A stretch of DNA of 64,000 bases from Manduca sexta (taxonomy: Eukaryota > Arthropoda > Insecta > Lepidoptera > Sphingidae): NCBI RefSeq assembly GCF_014839805.1, contig NC_051142.1:14664589-14728588 (forward strand), in the 5' to 3' direction. Positions 33,893-45,195 of this stretch are shown one piece after another. The position numbers were made by a program, and so were the translations under genes. How positions within the stretch are numbered: the first letter of the stretch is position 1; each line of letters opens with the position of its first letter. The notes beneath the pieces were generated by a model that was not told the origin of the DNA, did no database searches, and saw only the letters and a list, made by a program, of their open reading frames with translations.

Positions 33893-34190
33893 TATTACTT
33901 GGAGTGTGACAAGATTGTAGTTATGTCATCTAACTCTGCTTATTTTTGTGTTAGCATTTTCTGTTCGATTGATGTATATATGTTTAACTTATATCACTAT
34001 GGTTAGATATCAAGGTGTAACCTCAAGTTGTCGAATGCTGTTATTCAAAATACTGAGATGTCACTTATCGTTCTCTTCGACAAATGAAGGTCTTGTCAAT
34101 TTCCTCTTTAATAAGTGAAACAGAAGTATAATGTAAACTTTTTACTATTCTAAAGCTACCTTACATTTTACTATTTTTTTTTTATTTCAG

Positions 34191-34242
34191 TAACTTCGAA
34201 ACGTCATTCGATTTTGATGCCCCAAGTTTTGAAAGACTCTGA
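34191..34242 (+). CDS. Candidate terminal coding exon, 16 codons plus stop
   Basis: A strong acceptor (CTATTTTTTTTTTATTTCAG, ending 34190) leads into a frame with one leading base and then NFETSFDFDAPSFERL and TGA at 34240-34242. AATAAA poly(A) signals follow at 34690 and 34721, and again near 35195 and 35218. The codons look like real coding sequence, and the flanks hold no recognised transposon. Against it: the exon is short, no homology is recognised, and T-rich acceptors arise by chance in AT-rich DNA. The preceding exon would have to end with two bases of a codon; none was identified in the window. Confidence 0.35.
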
Positions 34243-35230
34243 ATGACTGTCGAGTGTCACCAATTGGGTGCAATACGCAATGCTATCTGATTTTTGTGAA
34301 TGAATTATTTCGAATCTGGATTAAAGTCAATTTGTTTCGTATTGGGAAGCAGGGGGCTTGTTGTAACAGTAGTAATTGTAGCATGGTATTTTCGTCGAAA
34401 AATTTAACTTTTTTTTTACTTACTCTTACTTTTATACCACGCTACACTAGACAGGCGCTACAGTGATAGACTATGTGTAACAATCATGTTAGTAAAAGTT
34501 TTGTTTATGTTATTAGTATGGACTAATTAAGTTTCTGTATCTAATATATATGAAAATATATATCTTACATTGTATGAAAAAAGTTTAGTTTCTTAATTTA
34601 ATATATGAAGCAAAATCATCTTATGTGGCTAGTTGTCTCTTCAATAACTTATAATACTTTGTAATTTGATATATTTGATTTAATGTGAAAATAAAGATTT
34701 GTTGAATAAGTAGCAGCAAAAATAAAATATATATCTATGTATCGGTTAGAAATTAAGTCAGAATTTTGGATTGTCATATTGTGTTTTATTACTAAGCAAT
34801 TATTAAGAAACTACTAAGGAAGTTTGGTAAAAGAGCTTTACCTTTGTTATTTTTATTATTTTATATATTCGTCTAAGTTTTATTTATTCATAAATAGTTT
34901 TTAATCGAGTAAAAATACATAGCAGAGATGTCCATTTTTAAAAAAAAGTCATATTTGTTTAAAAAAGTGAATAATGTATGGTTAATGGTAATTGAAAAAT
35001 TTTTATCTCTAAATACATTTTTTTTTTCTGAATATTGTTGTTGTTGTTTCCCCTCGTTCCCCAACTATAATTACAATTTTAATCAGCCGGATTCAATGAA
35101 TTTGTATAACATTAATTTCTGTGATATTCATCCGGCTAAACTGTAGTTTGTAAATTGAAAATGTTTTTCAACTGATACATGTTGCGCATCTAATAATAAA
35201 TGCCTACAGATAATAATGAATAAAAATGTC
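34243..35230 (+). other. Possible 3' untranslated region
   Basis: Repeat-free for about 1 kb after the stop at 34242, with AATAAA at 34690, 34721, 35195 and 35218. Near 35085-35140 AGCCGGAT and ATCCGGCT can pair around a 37-nt loop. Its status depends on the terminal-exon call. Confidence 0.3.
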
Positions 35231-35472
35231 ATATATTTTTTTGTCTTAATTAGTCATAAATTTAGGCTACGTTTTTGTATGCGATAAGTATTTCTCTAGG
35301 ATAATAAGATAGAGACCGAAGAAAGTTGGTTATTGACAAGACCCTTCATTCTTGTTTTTTGATATGTTTTATGTTGTAATGCAAAAACTATTCAGATTTT
35401 TTTTGGTGCTCTATAATTACATTATTATAATAATGTAGTAATATTTTGCAATTTAATTAAAGTACTTTTTTA

Positions 35473-35776
35473 GCGGCGATAGCCTAGTTGGGTGTGGAAC
35501 GGACTGTCAAATCCCAAAGGCACACACTTCTGACTTTTCTAAAATCATGTGTGTATTCTTTGTGAATTTATCGCTTTAACGGTGAAGGAAAACATCGTGA
35601 GGAAACCTGCACATCTGAGAAGTTCTCTATAGGAATTTCGAAGGTGTGTGAAGTCTACCAGTCCGCACTAGGCCAGCGTGGTGGACTAAGGTCTAATCCC
35701 TCTCAGTAGTAGAGGAGGCCCGTGCTCAGCAGTGGGCAAGTATATAATACAGGGCTGATATTATTATTATTATTGT
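35473..35776 (+). mobile_element. SINE-1 copy 3, box B spacer deleted
   Basis: The SINE-1 head runs from GCGGCGATAGCCTAGTTGGG to GGACTGTC and then jumps to AAATCCC, losing about 20 bases including the start of box B. The body and ATTATT tail are intact. The loss should inactivate the internal polymerase III promoter. Confidence 0.87.
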
Positions 35777-36064
35777 TTAAACAATTTTTCATTAAAAACA
35801 TTTATGAAGATTTTAAAATTAGGTGAGCATCAAGACCGCACGGATTCCAGACATTGTCTTGCGTTTATCCACTAAAACAGAATATGATGTTTTTGAAATG
35901 CTAACTGCAATATCCTCACATAAAAGACTAAAATATTTACACGCTGCGCCGCCAACAGCCTTGAAAATTTTCGCAAACTATATTTCTTAAACAACCTAAA
36001 ATGCCGCGACGTATTCTATTTATTCAAATATACTACAAGTGGGTTTAAAATGACAATTTAAAAA

Positions 36065-36160
36065 GAGCTCGAAATATCACCACTACTCGCGTACTGGAAG
36101 CGCGCGTGGGAGCCGGAAGAACGAAGTGAAAAGATGGCGCCGGCTACCGCGTAAGTGAAC
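36065..36160 (+). promoter_or_regulatory. CpG-rich segment with ATG and GTAAGT donor (candidate first exon)
   Basis: A sharp GC- and CpG-rich island (CGCGTACTGGAAGCGCGCGT, GAGCCGGAAGAACG) leads to AAGATGGCGCC with ATG at 36134 and the donor GTAAGT at 36151, giving MAPAT plus two bases. AAGATGGCG resembles the Pho/YY1 motif and CCGGAAG an ETS-type motif, both seen at transcription starts. No TATA box. Downstream exons must begin with one base. Alternatively a transposon remnant or a promoter for the other strand. Confidence 0.3.
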
Positions 36161-36254
36161 ATAAATCTTGCGGACAAACCGCGCTTTGCCTGTTTACTTA
36201 GGCTTGAGTATTTGGTGAGAATTGTGTTGAATTTTTACTCTAAGCCGGTGGTCT

Positions 36255-36520
36255 TTTTTATATACGCGCACGGCGATGACCCTGCATCTGATGGTGAGTT
36301 CAGTGGAGTCCAATAGAATGTCGACTGACGATAGTGTAACTGTGTACTGACTGATGATAATGTTTACCATTCGGCTGTTAACACAATTATTCTGGCCTGT
36401 TGATACCGGATATACATAGGCTGATCCCTATACTTACGTGGGCCATTAAGGCGGGTTATAACACCTTGTGTATGGTGCTCGCTATCCGGGCGGATATAAA
36501 ATATATCCTACCAGAAGCAA
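36255..36520 (+). repeat. Family B with internal duplication
   Basis: TGCATCTGATGGTGAGTTCA through ATATAAAATATATCCTACC; the GACTGACGATA..GACTGATGATAA block is doubled. Confidence 0.72.
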
Positions 36521-36771
36521 ATATTTGTTAATGTAACGAATCTAGGAAGGTTATTAGTACACTTCCAATTACTAGAGTACTATAGTAAACTATTATACAA
36601 AATAAGGCATAATATCGATGAATATTGATTAGTATAGATGAAGGCGCTTAACTAAAAAAAAATTTTTTTAGTAGCTAACGATGTGGCCGATATCTCATTT
36701 TTATGTATGCGTCCATAATTAACTAATTCATTTGCAAAATGAAATCTCAATTAAAACCGATAATAATAATA
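36521..36771. other. Unassigned AT-rich spacer
   Basis: Nothing recognised. Confidence 0.5.
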
Positions 36772-37455
36772 ATATATAATAATAATAATAATAATGCATT
36801 TATTTGTTGAATACTGTAAAAAGTTGTTACATGTAATTAATTAGCTCATAGTATTCTGCCGTTTTCAGCGTACAAATATTTTCATTAAAACTTTTCATGA
36901 AAGAAATCATTTACAGAATAATAACATTTATCAAGAAGGAACTTAAATAATTTACATTTGAATATATTCAATTTAAGAATTTTGAAATCATCGGGTAATT
37001 TATTATAGATATATATTGCCATACAGTATACATTGTTTGAAAATAATTTTATCTTCTGTTTTGGGACATACTTATAATTTGTAAAGTTTGCGACTTGGTC
37101 TGCGTACAACATCATTATGCATATCAAATAATTTTATATTCTTATGTACAAAGATACAAATCTCAAATATATATAGTGATGGTAGTGGCAATATCTTACA
37201 CTGTTTAAATAAAGAAACACAGCTATCAAGCGGATGTGCAGCGCATATTGAACGAATACATTTTTTTTGTGCTCTAAATACTCTTATTAAATCACAAGAA
37301 TTACCCCATATTATTAAGCCATACCTAATGATGGATGAAACGTATCCATGATAAGCACATAGAGCCGCGCTTGTGCTCGCTACATATCTTATTCTGTGTA
37401 ACACAAAAACGAATCGGTCAATCCTTTTGCATAAGTCTTCTATGTGTGTTTTCCA
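36772..37455 (-). mobile_element. Jockey/Daphne-like LINE, 3' end of ORF2 plus (ATT)n tail
   Basis: The minus-strand frame begins near 37455 with WKTHIEDLCKRIDRF and continues YHGYVSSIIRYGLIIWGNS, the region after the catalytic core in Jockey-type reverse transcriptases. After a frameshift near 37100 it continues YNKLPDDFKILKLNIFKCKL and CYYSVNDFF, the usual C-terminus. The (ATT)n run at 36772-36800 is the 3' tail. The YADD catalytic region is absent, so the copy is 5'-truncated and dead. Confidence 0.82.
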
Positions 37456-37486
37456 GTTGCATTATAGATGATGCTAGGATCTACTA

Positions 37487-37862
37487 GTGGTAGGTCTCTC
37501 ATATAGGAGAAACCGTCTGGGTTGGTACCACCATAATGTCTATTTCTATCGCCAAGCAGTAGTGTGTAGTCACAGTTATGTTCCAGTTTAAAGAACATTG
37601 TAGCCAATGTAACTACTGCACATAATAAGACTTAACAATTCATGTCTCAGGGTGGCGAGCGCAATAGAATACCAAACAATACTTTGCAACTTAAAGTGTT
37701 GGTGTTTCTACTGTTTATGACTGGTCGTATTGTTTACCATAAAGCGAACGGCAAACTCATCTTGTCATTCAAACCAAAAAAAAGTGGTGTTAATATGGCT
37801 GGTCGTATCGTTTATCATTGGGAAAAACGCAAGTTCTTCTTGTCATTCAAACCAAAATAAAA
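37487..37862 (-). repeat. Family A with tandemly repeated end
   Basis: Full minus-strand copy. The last 60 bases (GGTCGTATTGTTTACCAT.. to CATTCAAACCAAA) are repeated once, at about 37785-37862. Confidence 0.78.
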
Positions 37863-38306
37863 TCGTGGTATTATACCTACATAATAAGTATGCATATAAA
37901 ACACGCTATTAAAATTCGCTGAACTTTTCTCAATCCCATATTATCAGTTAAAAGTTGTAACAATAAATCTCAGTTAACGCCAAGATCTTGTCACAACCCA
38001 TCCTTGTTAGTCTAGACGTAAAAAAACACGCCCCACTCAAGACTGTATCTTTTTGGATGCCCCAAAACTGCTGCAATTTCGTAAACATGGCGGGGTGTTA
38101 AGAAAAATGTGAAATTAAAAATGTTTCTTATTTGGTGCAGAATGTAAATGTTTTTTGGATGAGTTTTTCACATTTATGCTGCATAGAGTGGAATGTAATA
38201 TCCGCTTGAGTTAAAATAGCAAGCGTAATTATCTATATTGCGATGTTTTATTTAATGAAAATAAAGTAGATTAAAACTAATTACAATAGATTAAAATTAT
38301 GAACTT
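37863..38306. other. Unassigned spacer
   Basis: Nothing recognised. Confidence 0.5.
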
Positions 38307-38648
38307 GCGGCGATAGCCTAGTTGGATGTGGAACGGACTGCCGAGTCGAATGTCACCAGGTTCAAAACCCTAGGGCACACATCTGACTTTTTTAAAATTA
38401 TGTGTGTATTCATTGTGAATTATCGCTTACTTTAACGGTGAAAGAAAACATCATGAGTTAAGCTGCATGCCTGAGAAGTTCTCTACAGGAATTTTGAGTT
38501 TGAAGTTTGAATTTTTTGTGTGTGAAGTCTCCCAATGCGCACCAGGCCAGCGTGGTGGACTAAGGCCTAATCCGTCTCAGTAGTAGAGGAGGTCCATGCC
38601 CAGCGGTGGGCCAATATATGATACGGGGCTGATATTATTATATTTATA
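38307..38648 (+). mobile_element. SINE-1 copy 4 with target duplication
   Basis: Full length with boxes A and B. TATGAACTT is repeated at 38298-38306 and 38649-38657. A small internal insertion (GAGTTTGAAGTTTGAATTTT) lies at about 38495. Confidence 0.88.
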
Positions 38649-38852
38649 TATGAACTTTAATCTGAAATTAAACAAATTTATTGTTTAACAATAATCTCAT
38701 ATTTATAACCTGAATAAAGTTATTATAATCATTTTCCTGACTTTATTAGACGCCACGCTTGCCCATAAACATTGCAGACAACATTTTTAATTAAAAGTAT
38801 ATATTGCAAAATGTAATTGCTTTGCCTTTGACTCTGAAAAAATAGATTTTTA

Positions 38853-39104
38853 TACACGCTCACAAACTCACGCCTTTTATCCTGAAGGGGTAGGCAGAGG
38901 CGCAACTAGTGCACCCACTTTTCGCCGTATGTATTTCGTACTACGATTTGTTAAAGGGGTTATTGACATTTCGGGCACAAATTAGAGACTCCGGACTGAT
39001 ACTGAGTACAAAAATCCAAATTCACTTTGCCCGACCCAGGGATCAAACCCGAGCCCTCAGCACTGCAAAAAGTAATACAACTACGTCACAGACGCAGTCA
39101 AATT
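38853..39104 (-). mobile_element. SINE-2, near full length, diverged
   Basis: Minus-strand: tail GCCTTTTATCCTGAAGGGGT, middle TCGGGCACAAATTAGAGACT, box B region ACCCAGGGATCAAACCCGAG. The CCCATGATGTG block is altered. Confidence 0.75.
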
Positions 39105-39149
39105 TTTGCACTGACTGCTAATTTGGTTTTCACGTATTTCAAAAAATAC

Positions 39150-39195
39150 AGTTCGAATTGATAACGTCCTCCTTTTTCTAAAGTCGGTTAAAAAT
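39150..39195. repeat. Terminal piece of repeat family F
   Basis: CGAATTGATAACGTCCTCCT followed by AAAGTCGGTTAAAAAT, the same end as in 59742-59908 and, reversed, 51095-51125. Common in Lepidoptera; class unknown. Confidence 0.55.
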
Positions 39196-40311
39196 AAAAA
39201 ACAACTGTAAAACAATTTGAAAATAGAATACGTTTTAATTTAGCAGCACATCGTGAAAATGAGAATCGGTGATATCCAGCCAGACGGTACCTACACATAT
39301 TTACTTGTTTAACGTCTGTACGTTTATTTGTAATTGAATACCGGTATTTAACCTAACTTTGATAAACCTTGCCTCTATCGTCTTTAGACTGACTCAAAGA
39401 GAATACTTATGGCATTAAACCGCGTGTATATCTTTCATGTGTACGTATAAGTCAGCAAAACTAGCAGAATAATAAAGTACAGTTTGCTTTAATATAAAAT
39501 GTATGTTTGGATAACCGAAGAGGTCAGAGGTGTTGCGAGCGCACTGCATTTTGAATAACCGAATTTCCATTCCGTGATGGGAAAGGTTTTTGAGAGAAAC
39601 GTAAAGCCATGTTCACGGAACCAATTCCGAGCATATATTTCTCGAATCGAAAAACTGACTCAAAGAATAGGGATGTTGAATGTTGTTAAATATATTTATG
39701 TAAAATAAGAATAATAATATTATGTTGAATGTAAAACCAAGTCACTAATTGTGCCTCTACTTAAACCTTCTTTCATTGCGGGGAATAACAGCTATGACCG
39801 AAGTTTAGAAATATTTTAAAATGAAATCTACTATCCAATTTGGAAATAGATTGAATTTGGAATTTATATCTATATGTGTTAGGCTCTACATCACATTATA
39901 AGGCGGTAACCATAAACCGTCGTTCCAATTGCGAGTTTACTTACCCTCTTAGAGAAAAATGGGAAAGCTTATGTAATAACAAATACATAATCGACCTTAT
40001 TGCCTCATTGATTGAGCAACAAGTCAATAAACACATCGAGGAATAGAAAGTTACCAAATACCTTATAACCCGGAAAGCGAATACAACCACAAACTCGTAG
40101 ATTATAAATTTAAGTTAAATAAGTAGTAGTAATCCTTCCAACCCTTAGGGTCAATGTGGTGGATTAGTGAAATCCGTCCCGTAACCAGAGACGGAAGTAA
40201 TGGACCGTAAATAGGACTATCGAATGTGTAATTAAAAAGCATATGGCTTGAGAATTAAGTCCATAATATACTTGACTATTTAAAAAAAAAAAAACCTTAT
40301 ACTGTTTGACA
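39196..40311. other. Unassigned AT-rich stretch
   Basis: Nothing recognised. Confidence 0.5.
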
Positions 40312-40660
40312 ATCAAGAGCGGATCTAAGGGGGTCATGATCTCAGACCCTCACTATCCTGGGCAGTGAGTCTAAATGACTACTGATAATTTTTTACAACT
40401 TATTAATATACTCGTATTTAATAAAATAAATATTTTGTAAGATACACGCGAATGACACGCATAATACTACATGCTGTTATTTAATTTATTTTCAACGGAA
40501 AATTGACTTCGTTTTTTGATCAAAATTATTTTCTCGTTTAACAATAACGTACTATATTTTTTATAATTTATTTATTATTGTAAACGAATTAGAATCTGTC
40601 TTGACTAGACCTCAACTATATCACCCCCTGACTTGAAATTTGGATCCGCTTTTGATGGTA
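40312..40660. mobile_element. Inverted-repeat element, about 350 bp
   Basis: Left ATCAAGAGCGGATCTAAGGG and right (reverse complement) ATCAAAAGCGGATCCAAATT, with a second paired block GGGGGTCATGAT / GGGGGTGAT. No ORF and no target duplication found. Probably a DNA-transposon derivative. Confidence 0.6.
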
Positions 40661-41379
40661 ATATTACTTTCTCAATTTCTTGGAAGGGGTCAAAGTTGAA
40701 TTAAAATTGGGTATATAAATACACCAAAGAAAAAATGATTCGTGCTATATTGCAATACTTATAAAACCGTACTTAAACACTAGTGCTCTAGGCGTGAAGT
40801 TCCCAGTTCGTTTAACTACGCAAATGACAAGCGTAAATCATGTCGCAAATAAATATGTGACATAGAACAACTACGTATAGAGTTCACTATGTTTTGACAT
40901 TTAGAGTTCGTGATTTTAAAGCCTATGAGTTCGTTTATCTGATATTTATTGAAGGGGTTTTTGAAGCCATTATATATTACAATTTATATTATTTTTTTAT
41001 AAAACTTTTTTTATTACAAAAGTAAAATGAAGCATGAAAGCAGAATACAGAGTGAAAAGATTATTAAATAAATATGCAATATCAGAGAAGTTGTGTGATT
41101 ACGTGCGTATGCGCATAACGAAGAGACAGAATAAGAAAAAATAAAGGGTGAGCCCACGCGTAAAAAACGTTTTTTAAATTGAAATAAAAAAAAGAACTAA
41201 GTATTAAAGATCGTACACAAGATCTCATTCCACAGCCCGAAACGATAATATTTCTTAAATCGATTGTTTTATAAAAATAGCACCGTTCTTTTAAAATATC
41301 AAAAGGAGATACAAGAAAAGTTTAAATGAGAAAACAACGAAAAACTAAACAAACCTGTTTATTTTAGTTATAAAAATAG
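40661..41379. other. Unassigned AT-rich spacer
   Basis: Nothing recognised. Confidence 0.5.
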
Positions 41380-41600
41380 CGTGTAAGGTGGAGAGCTCGG
41401 CGCGCGACGTTACTGTTATATTTGCATGTATATTGCCGGCACGAAACGTCGTTGGCTGCATGAATTTTAAAATTTTCGATTTGCCACCGCGCATTGTGTG
41501 CTGATGTTTTCAATTACTATATTTGTATAACGCGACGCGACGTGGCGCCGATTTGAGAATTGATGCGGGGCGTGGAAGGAAGCTGGGATTTTTCCCGAAG
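41380..41600. promoter_or_regulatory. CpG-rich unique segment, possible cis-regulatory element
   Basis: Contains GAGCTCGGCGCGCGACGTTA, CGCGACGCGACGTGGCGCCG and, between, ATTTGCAT (octamer-type POU site) and a run of non-repetitive sequence. No repeat family matches and no splice-flanked frame was found. A regulatory role is inferred only from composition. Confidence 0.25.
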
Positions 41601-41808
41601 ATTTTTTGTTTTTTTTTTTTGTTAATAGGCAACATGTAGATCATTCATGTTAATACATTAAAACATATTATATGCATAAGTTACTCCTTGGTAGTTTTAT
41701 ACGTCGGCATTGCTATTAAACTTGGACAACTAATAAAACGTGTTTTATAAAAAGCTCTAATAATTAATTACATGCAAAATATAAAAATTCACTTGCCAGT
41801 CGCAATAA
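41601..41808. other. Unassigned AT-rich spacer
   Basis: Nothing recognised. Confidence 0.5.
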
Positions 41809-42552
41809 TCTATATATATAAAAATGAATTGCTGTTCGTTAGTCTCGCTAAAACTCGAGAACGGCTGAACGGATTTATCTTATCTTGGTCTTGAATTACT
41901 CGTGGAGGTCTAGGGAAGGTTTAAAAGGTGAGAAAAATTCGAATAATTGCCGGGAAAATCCTCAAAACAGCATTTTTCTATTTCCCATACAAACGTTTTC
42001 TAAATAAAATGGAGAGTCAATTTGTAATTTATAACCGCTGCATAAAGTTCAAATTCGCGTGCGCGTTGGAGGATCTAATATCGCGTTCTGAAACTCAACA
42101 AAAGTGAAAGTGAATCGCGAACGCGACAAAATTGCATAGTCTCAAAATACATAGTACATAAATAGTGGTCGGCTTCGAGAAACTCAATTTTAGCTAACTT
42201 CAGTTGTTAATATAATATATAACTCAAAGGTGACTGACAGTGATATATCAAGGAACAGCCCAAACCATTGGACGGATCGGGCTAAGACTTTACATGCATA
42301 AAGCTACTATGACGTAGGCATCCCCTAAGAAAGGATTTTGATAAATTCTACCCTTAAGGGGATAAAATAGGGGATGAAAGTTTGTATAAATGTTCTTAGC
42401 TTTTCGACTGATTGAACTGAAATTATAGATTGGGGATAAAATTAGTTTGAACCTATAAGTACCGGGAAAATATGTAGCAAGACTTTTATCAAACAGTGGA
42501 ATTTTATCCTGGAAAACACCTTCACGCGGGCGAAGCCGCGAGCAAAAGCTAG
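41809..42552 (+). mobile_element. Non-autonomous Helitron, complete (744 bp)
   Basis: Starts TCTATATATATAAAAATGAA after an A and contains GCTGTTCGTTAGTCTCGCTA, a typical insect Helitron 5' end. It ends with the hairpin CACGCGGGCGAAGCCGCG, AGCAAAAG and CTAG (42549-42552), then T. No Rep/helicase ORF. The 3' half (ACTTTACATGCATAAAGCTA onwards) is of a different Helitron type from the 5' half, so it may be chimeric. Confidence 0.85.
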
Positions 42553-43222
42553 TTATTTATAAATATAAACTATGACATTATATGAAATATGTTATATTCT
42601 GATACACAATTAAATATATTTGTTGGAGTAAACGCAAATACCAGGGACCCATAGACAACTCACCGGTCAGCGTACATCACTAGTTTTTAAGTCCCCTCCC
42701 TCTATCTCTCTTGTCTCTGACTGATGTAACGTTCAATATGTCTTTGAATATATTAAGTAAATAAAACTTATTTAAAGTCTTATCAAGTGCTTTATTAATA
42801 ACAATTTTGTTAGTAATGAAATATTTTGCAGAGTAATAAACGCCCTTAGAATTTATAAACAGAGCAGACTTTATTTACTATTAGCTGAGTTTTACGCTAC
42901 ATCGTATGTATCACAGTTACACCATTTTTTGTTCTCGCGCTATTTTCCATCACTATGGAAACTACAATGACATTTTCTACATCAGCCAGCTAAATTGATA
43001 TAATACATATAAAACCTTCAACAAATTTAGCGGCGTAAAGAGGAAGACAGCGCTGTAGAGGAACAGATGGTTACGTTCCTCTATGGAAGGTGAAGATATC
43101 TGAGGAAGATTTCCAGTCAGGCAATATTTTTAAATTATGACAGAAGGTGTATCGAAAGTTTAACACTAGAATCCAAAGCTAGCCCCAAATATCATTATAA
43201 TTACATTTATGAGGATACGTAG
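42553..43222. other. Mostly unassigned; short exon-like block 43031-43089
   Basis: 43031-43089 lies between an AG (AACAAATTTAG) and GTGAAG and is open (RRKEEDSAVEEQMVTFLYG). Both splice signals are mediocre. Confidence 0.25.
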
Positions 43223-43380
43223 CAGTGGCGAAAGGTAAATTTTTTGGAAATGAAACCCTACATAACATGTAGGTACGCAAAAATGTGGCCTGCCAATCAT
43301 TCGGGTGATAATTAGATTCTACACAAATTCCACATAAAGGTAAGCCGGCAGGAATCGGGTATTTGAACCCTTCACCACTG
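43223..43380. mobile_element. 158-bp hAT-type MITE, independent copy
   Basis: CAGTGGCGAAAGG at the left and CCCTTCACCACTG at the right. ATACGTAG occurs exactly on both sides (43215-43222 and 43381-43388). Same length and interior motif (GGTAAGCCGGCAGGAATCGG) as 12227-12384. Confidence 0.9.
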
Positions 43381-43388
43381 ATACGTAG

Positions 43389-43889
43389 GAGGTAGGTCCT
43401 TACTGATCTACAGTATACACCCAATAAAAGTTTAACAAATCACAGTAACGCGTTGAACATTTTTTTTATTTATTTTAATTTAATCGGAACGGCTCATAAA
43501 GCCAATTACACCAAGTAGAAAATATTATTACAAACATAATAAAATCGATTCAGAAACGTGATATAAAAAAATAAAAATTAGCCAAATCAATATAACAATA
43601 ATAATACATTTAAGGATTAATCTCACAATATCTCAGACATTTATTTAACTAGTCTTTATTGAGACTAAAGACGATTCATATTTCTAATACTCTCAATTTA
43701 TATCCTAATGTGTTCGCAAATTCGCCCGCGTAGAAATCAGTGTGTCACAAAGATTTTCCCGCATAAATCCCTACACCACGAGATTTTTTACAAGCTCACG
43801 ACCTCTTCAACAGTAATTGTTATATTTCATTCAATTTACATAAAACGATAATGTACTAGTAACCTAAACTTTCTTCAAGAATTGCACTA
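43389..43889. other. Unassigned AT-rich spacer
   Basis: Nothing recognised. Confidence 0.5.
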
Positions 43890-43985
43890 TCTTATAGTAA
43901 AAACCGTCCAAAAATCTGTTCAGTAGATTTTGAGAAAATCGATCAGATACAGAAGACTGCTTTTGGGGACTTTGTTTTATAATAT
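43890..43985 (-). mobile_element. Helitron 5' fragment
   Basis: Minus-strand AAAACAAAGTCCCCAAAAGC and CTCAAAATCTACTGAACAGA, the same type as 17755-17905. The 115-codon frame starting in it is not a gene. Confidence 0.5.
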
Positions 43986-44414
43986 GTATAGATTATTAAA
44001 TAACGTATCGGAATGTAATAATGGCATTATAACGAACCCAACAATAAAAAGAAAAAAAAACAGCGAGAAAAATAGCAAAAACCTATGCAATAACGTTACT
44101 TATCCGAGCAAACTAGTGGCCCTTAAAGACCATTGCTTAACGAGTCATGTAATGCTAAAATATTGCAGGGTTAACGTCCTAATTCTGCCACATGTACTGG
44201 AAGAGCGGTTCCGTGGTATATTTGACCATTTAATAAGTATTTTGTGTGATATAAGGGGTTTTGTTACACAAGTTTAGGTCAGTGAGTTCATATTATGCCG
44301 TTTGTTGAAATGTTTGTGGTTAAGGAAAATTTTAGGGCGTCGTGACGTTCTTGAACAGCACTTTATTTTTTATACCTGCGCTATATGATATATTCATAAT
44401 GGGCATTAAAAGTC
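43986..44414. other. Unassigned spacer
   Basis: Nothing recognised. Confidence 0.5.
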
Positions 44415-44672
44415 TTTTTTTATAAGTGCAGGCAAAGAAGTAGTTCCACTGCACCTGATGGTAATGGGTGTGGGGTCCAATAGAATGTCGACTGATAAGA
44501 GATGATTATCCCTTGGCAGTGGACAGAGTTGTGCGGGTTTGTTGGAACCGGATATACACAGGCTATTCCTGGAACGCGATACACTTACGTGGACCACTGT
44601 GGCGGGTTATAACACCTTGTGTGCGGTAGTCGCTATCCGGACGAATATAAAATATATCCTACTACCAGCATT
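44415..44672 (+). repeat. Family B, full length
   Basis: TTTTTTTATAAGTGCAGGCA head, CCAATAGAATGTCGACTGAT, ACCGGATATACACAGGCTAT, and ATATAAAATATATCCTACTA tail. Confidence 0.78.
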
Positions 44673-44904
44673 TTTTTGTATACATATTATGTGTGTAGTT
44701 AGACCCATAACCAGGGATCTTTAACTGCTGATCTCGTATCTTTGAATTCTAATATTCCGAATTGAATACCCCATATGCCACATGGAACCCCATTCTAGAT
44801 TATCTCCAATAAGTTTTGTATTGAGTATCCATCCGATTTCACCAATACTCAAAACATGTTAAACATTTTATTTACACAACTAGTGTTACTCATTGAGGTA
44901 TATT
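44673..44904. other. Unassigned spacer
   Basis: Nothing recognised. Confidence 0.5.
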
Positions 44905-45195
44905 TTATAGACACGAACGTCCATATAAACTATTTGTTCAAAATCTGAATTAAAATGGCACATGCTTGTTATAACCTATTTATTCACTTGAACATCAAAT
45001 AATTTTACTTATTTGACTAATATTTTTAATTCAAATACAGGTTTACACTTAGCATTATATCATGAGCGCCACAACCACAACCATAAGCTGTCAATATTGA
45101 CTATACTAGTCAGTTTGAATGGATTGCAGATCAATGCAGTTAAGCACAGTGAATGTTCGCGAAATCTAGTATGTATTACATATATATCGATGAAG
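44905..45195 (-). repeat. Repeat family D, second copy
   Basis: Reverse complement of 20948-21262 at roughly 80% identity (shared blocks ACACGAACGTCCATATAAAC, TTATTTGACTAATATTTTT, ATATCATGAGCGCCAC). The 42-bp flanking direct repeats of the other copy are absent here. Confidence 0.62.

Noticed and set aside
43930..44277. 115-codon plus-strand frame
   Set aside because: It starts inside a Helitron fragment with a non-ATG codon, has AT-biased composition and no motif.
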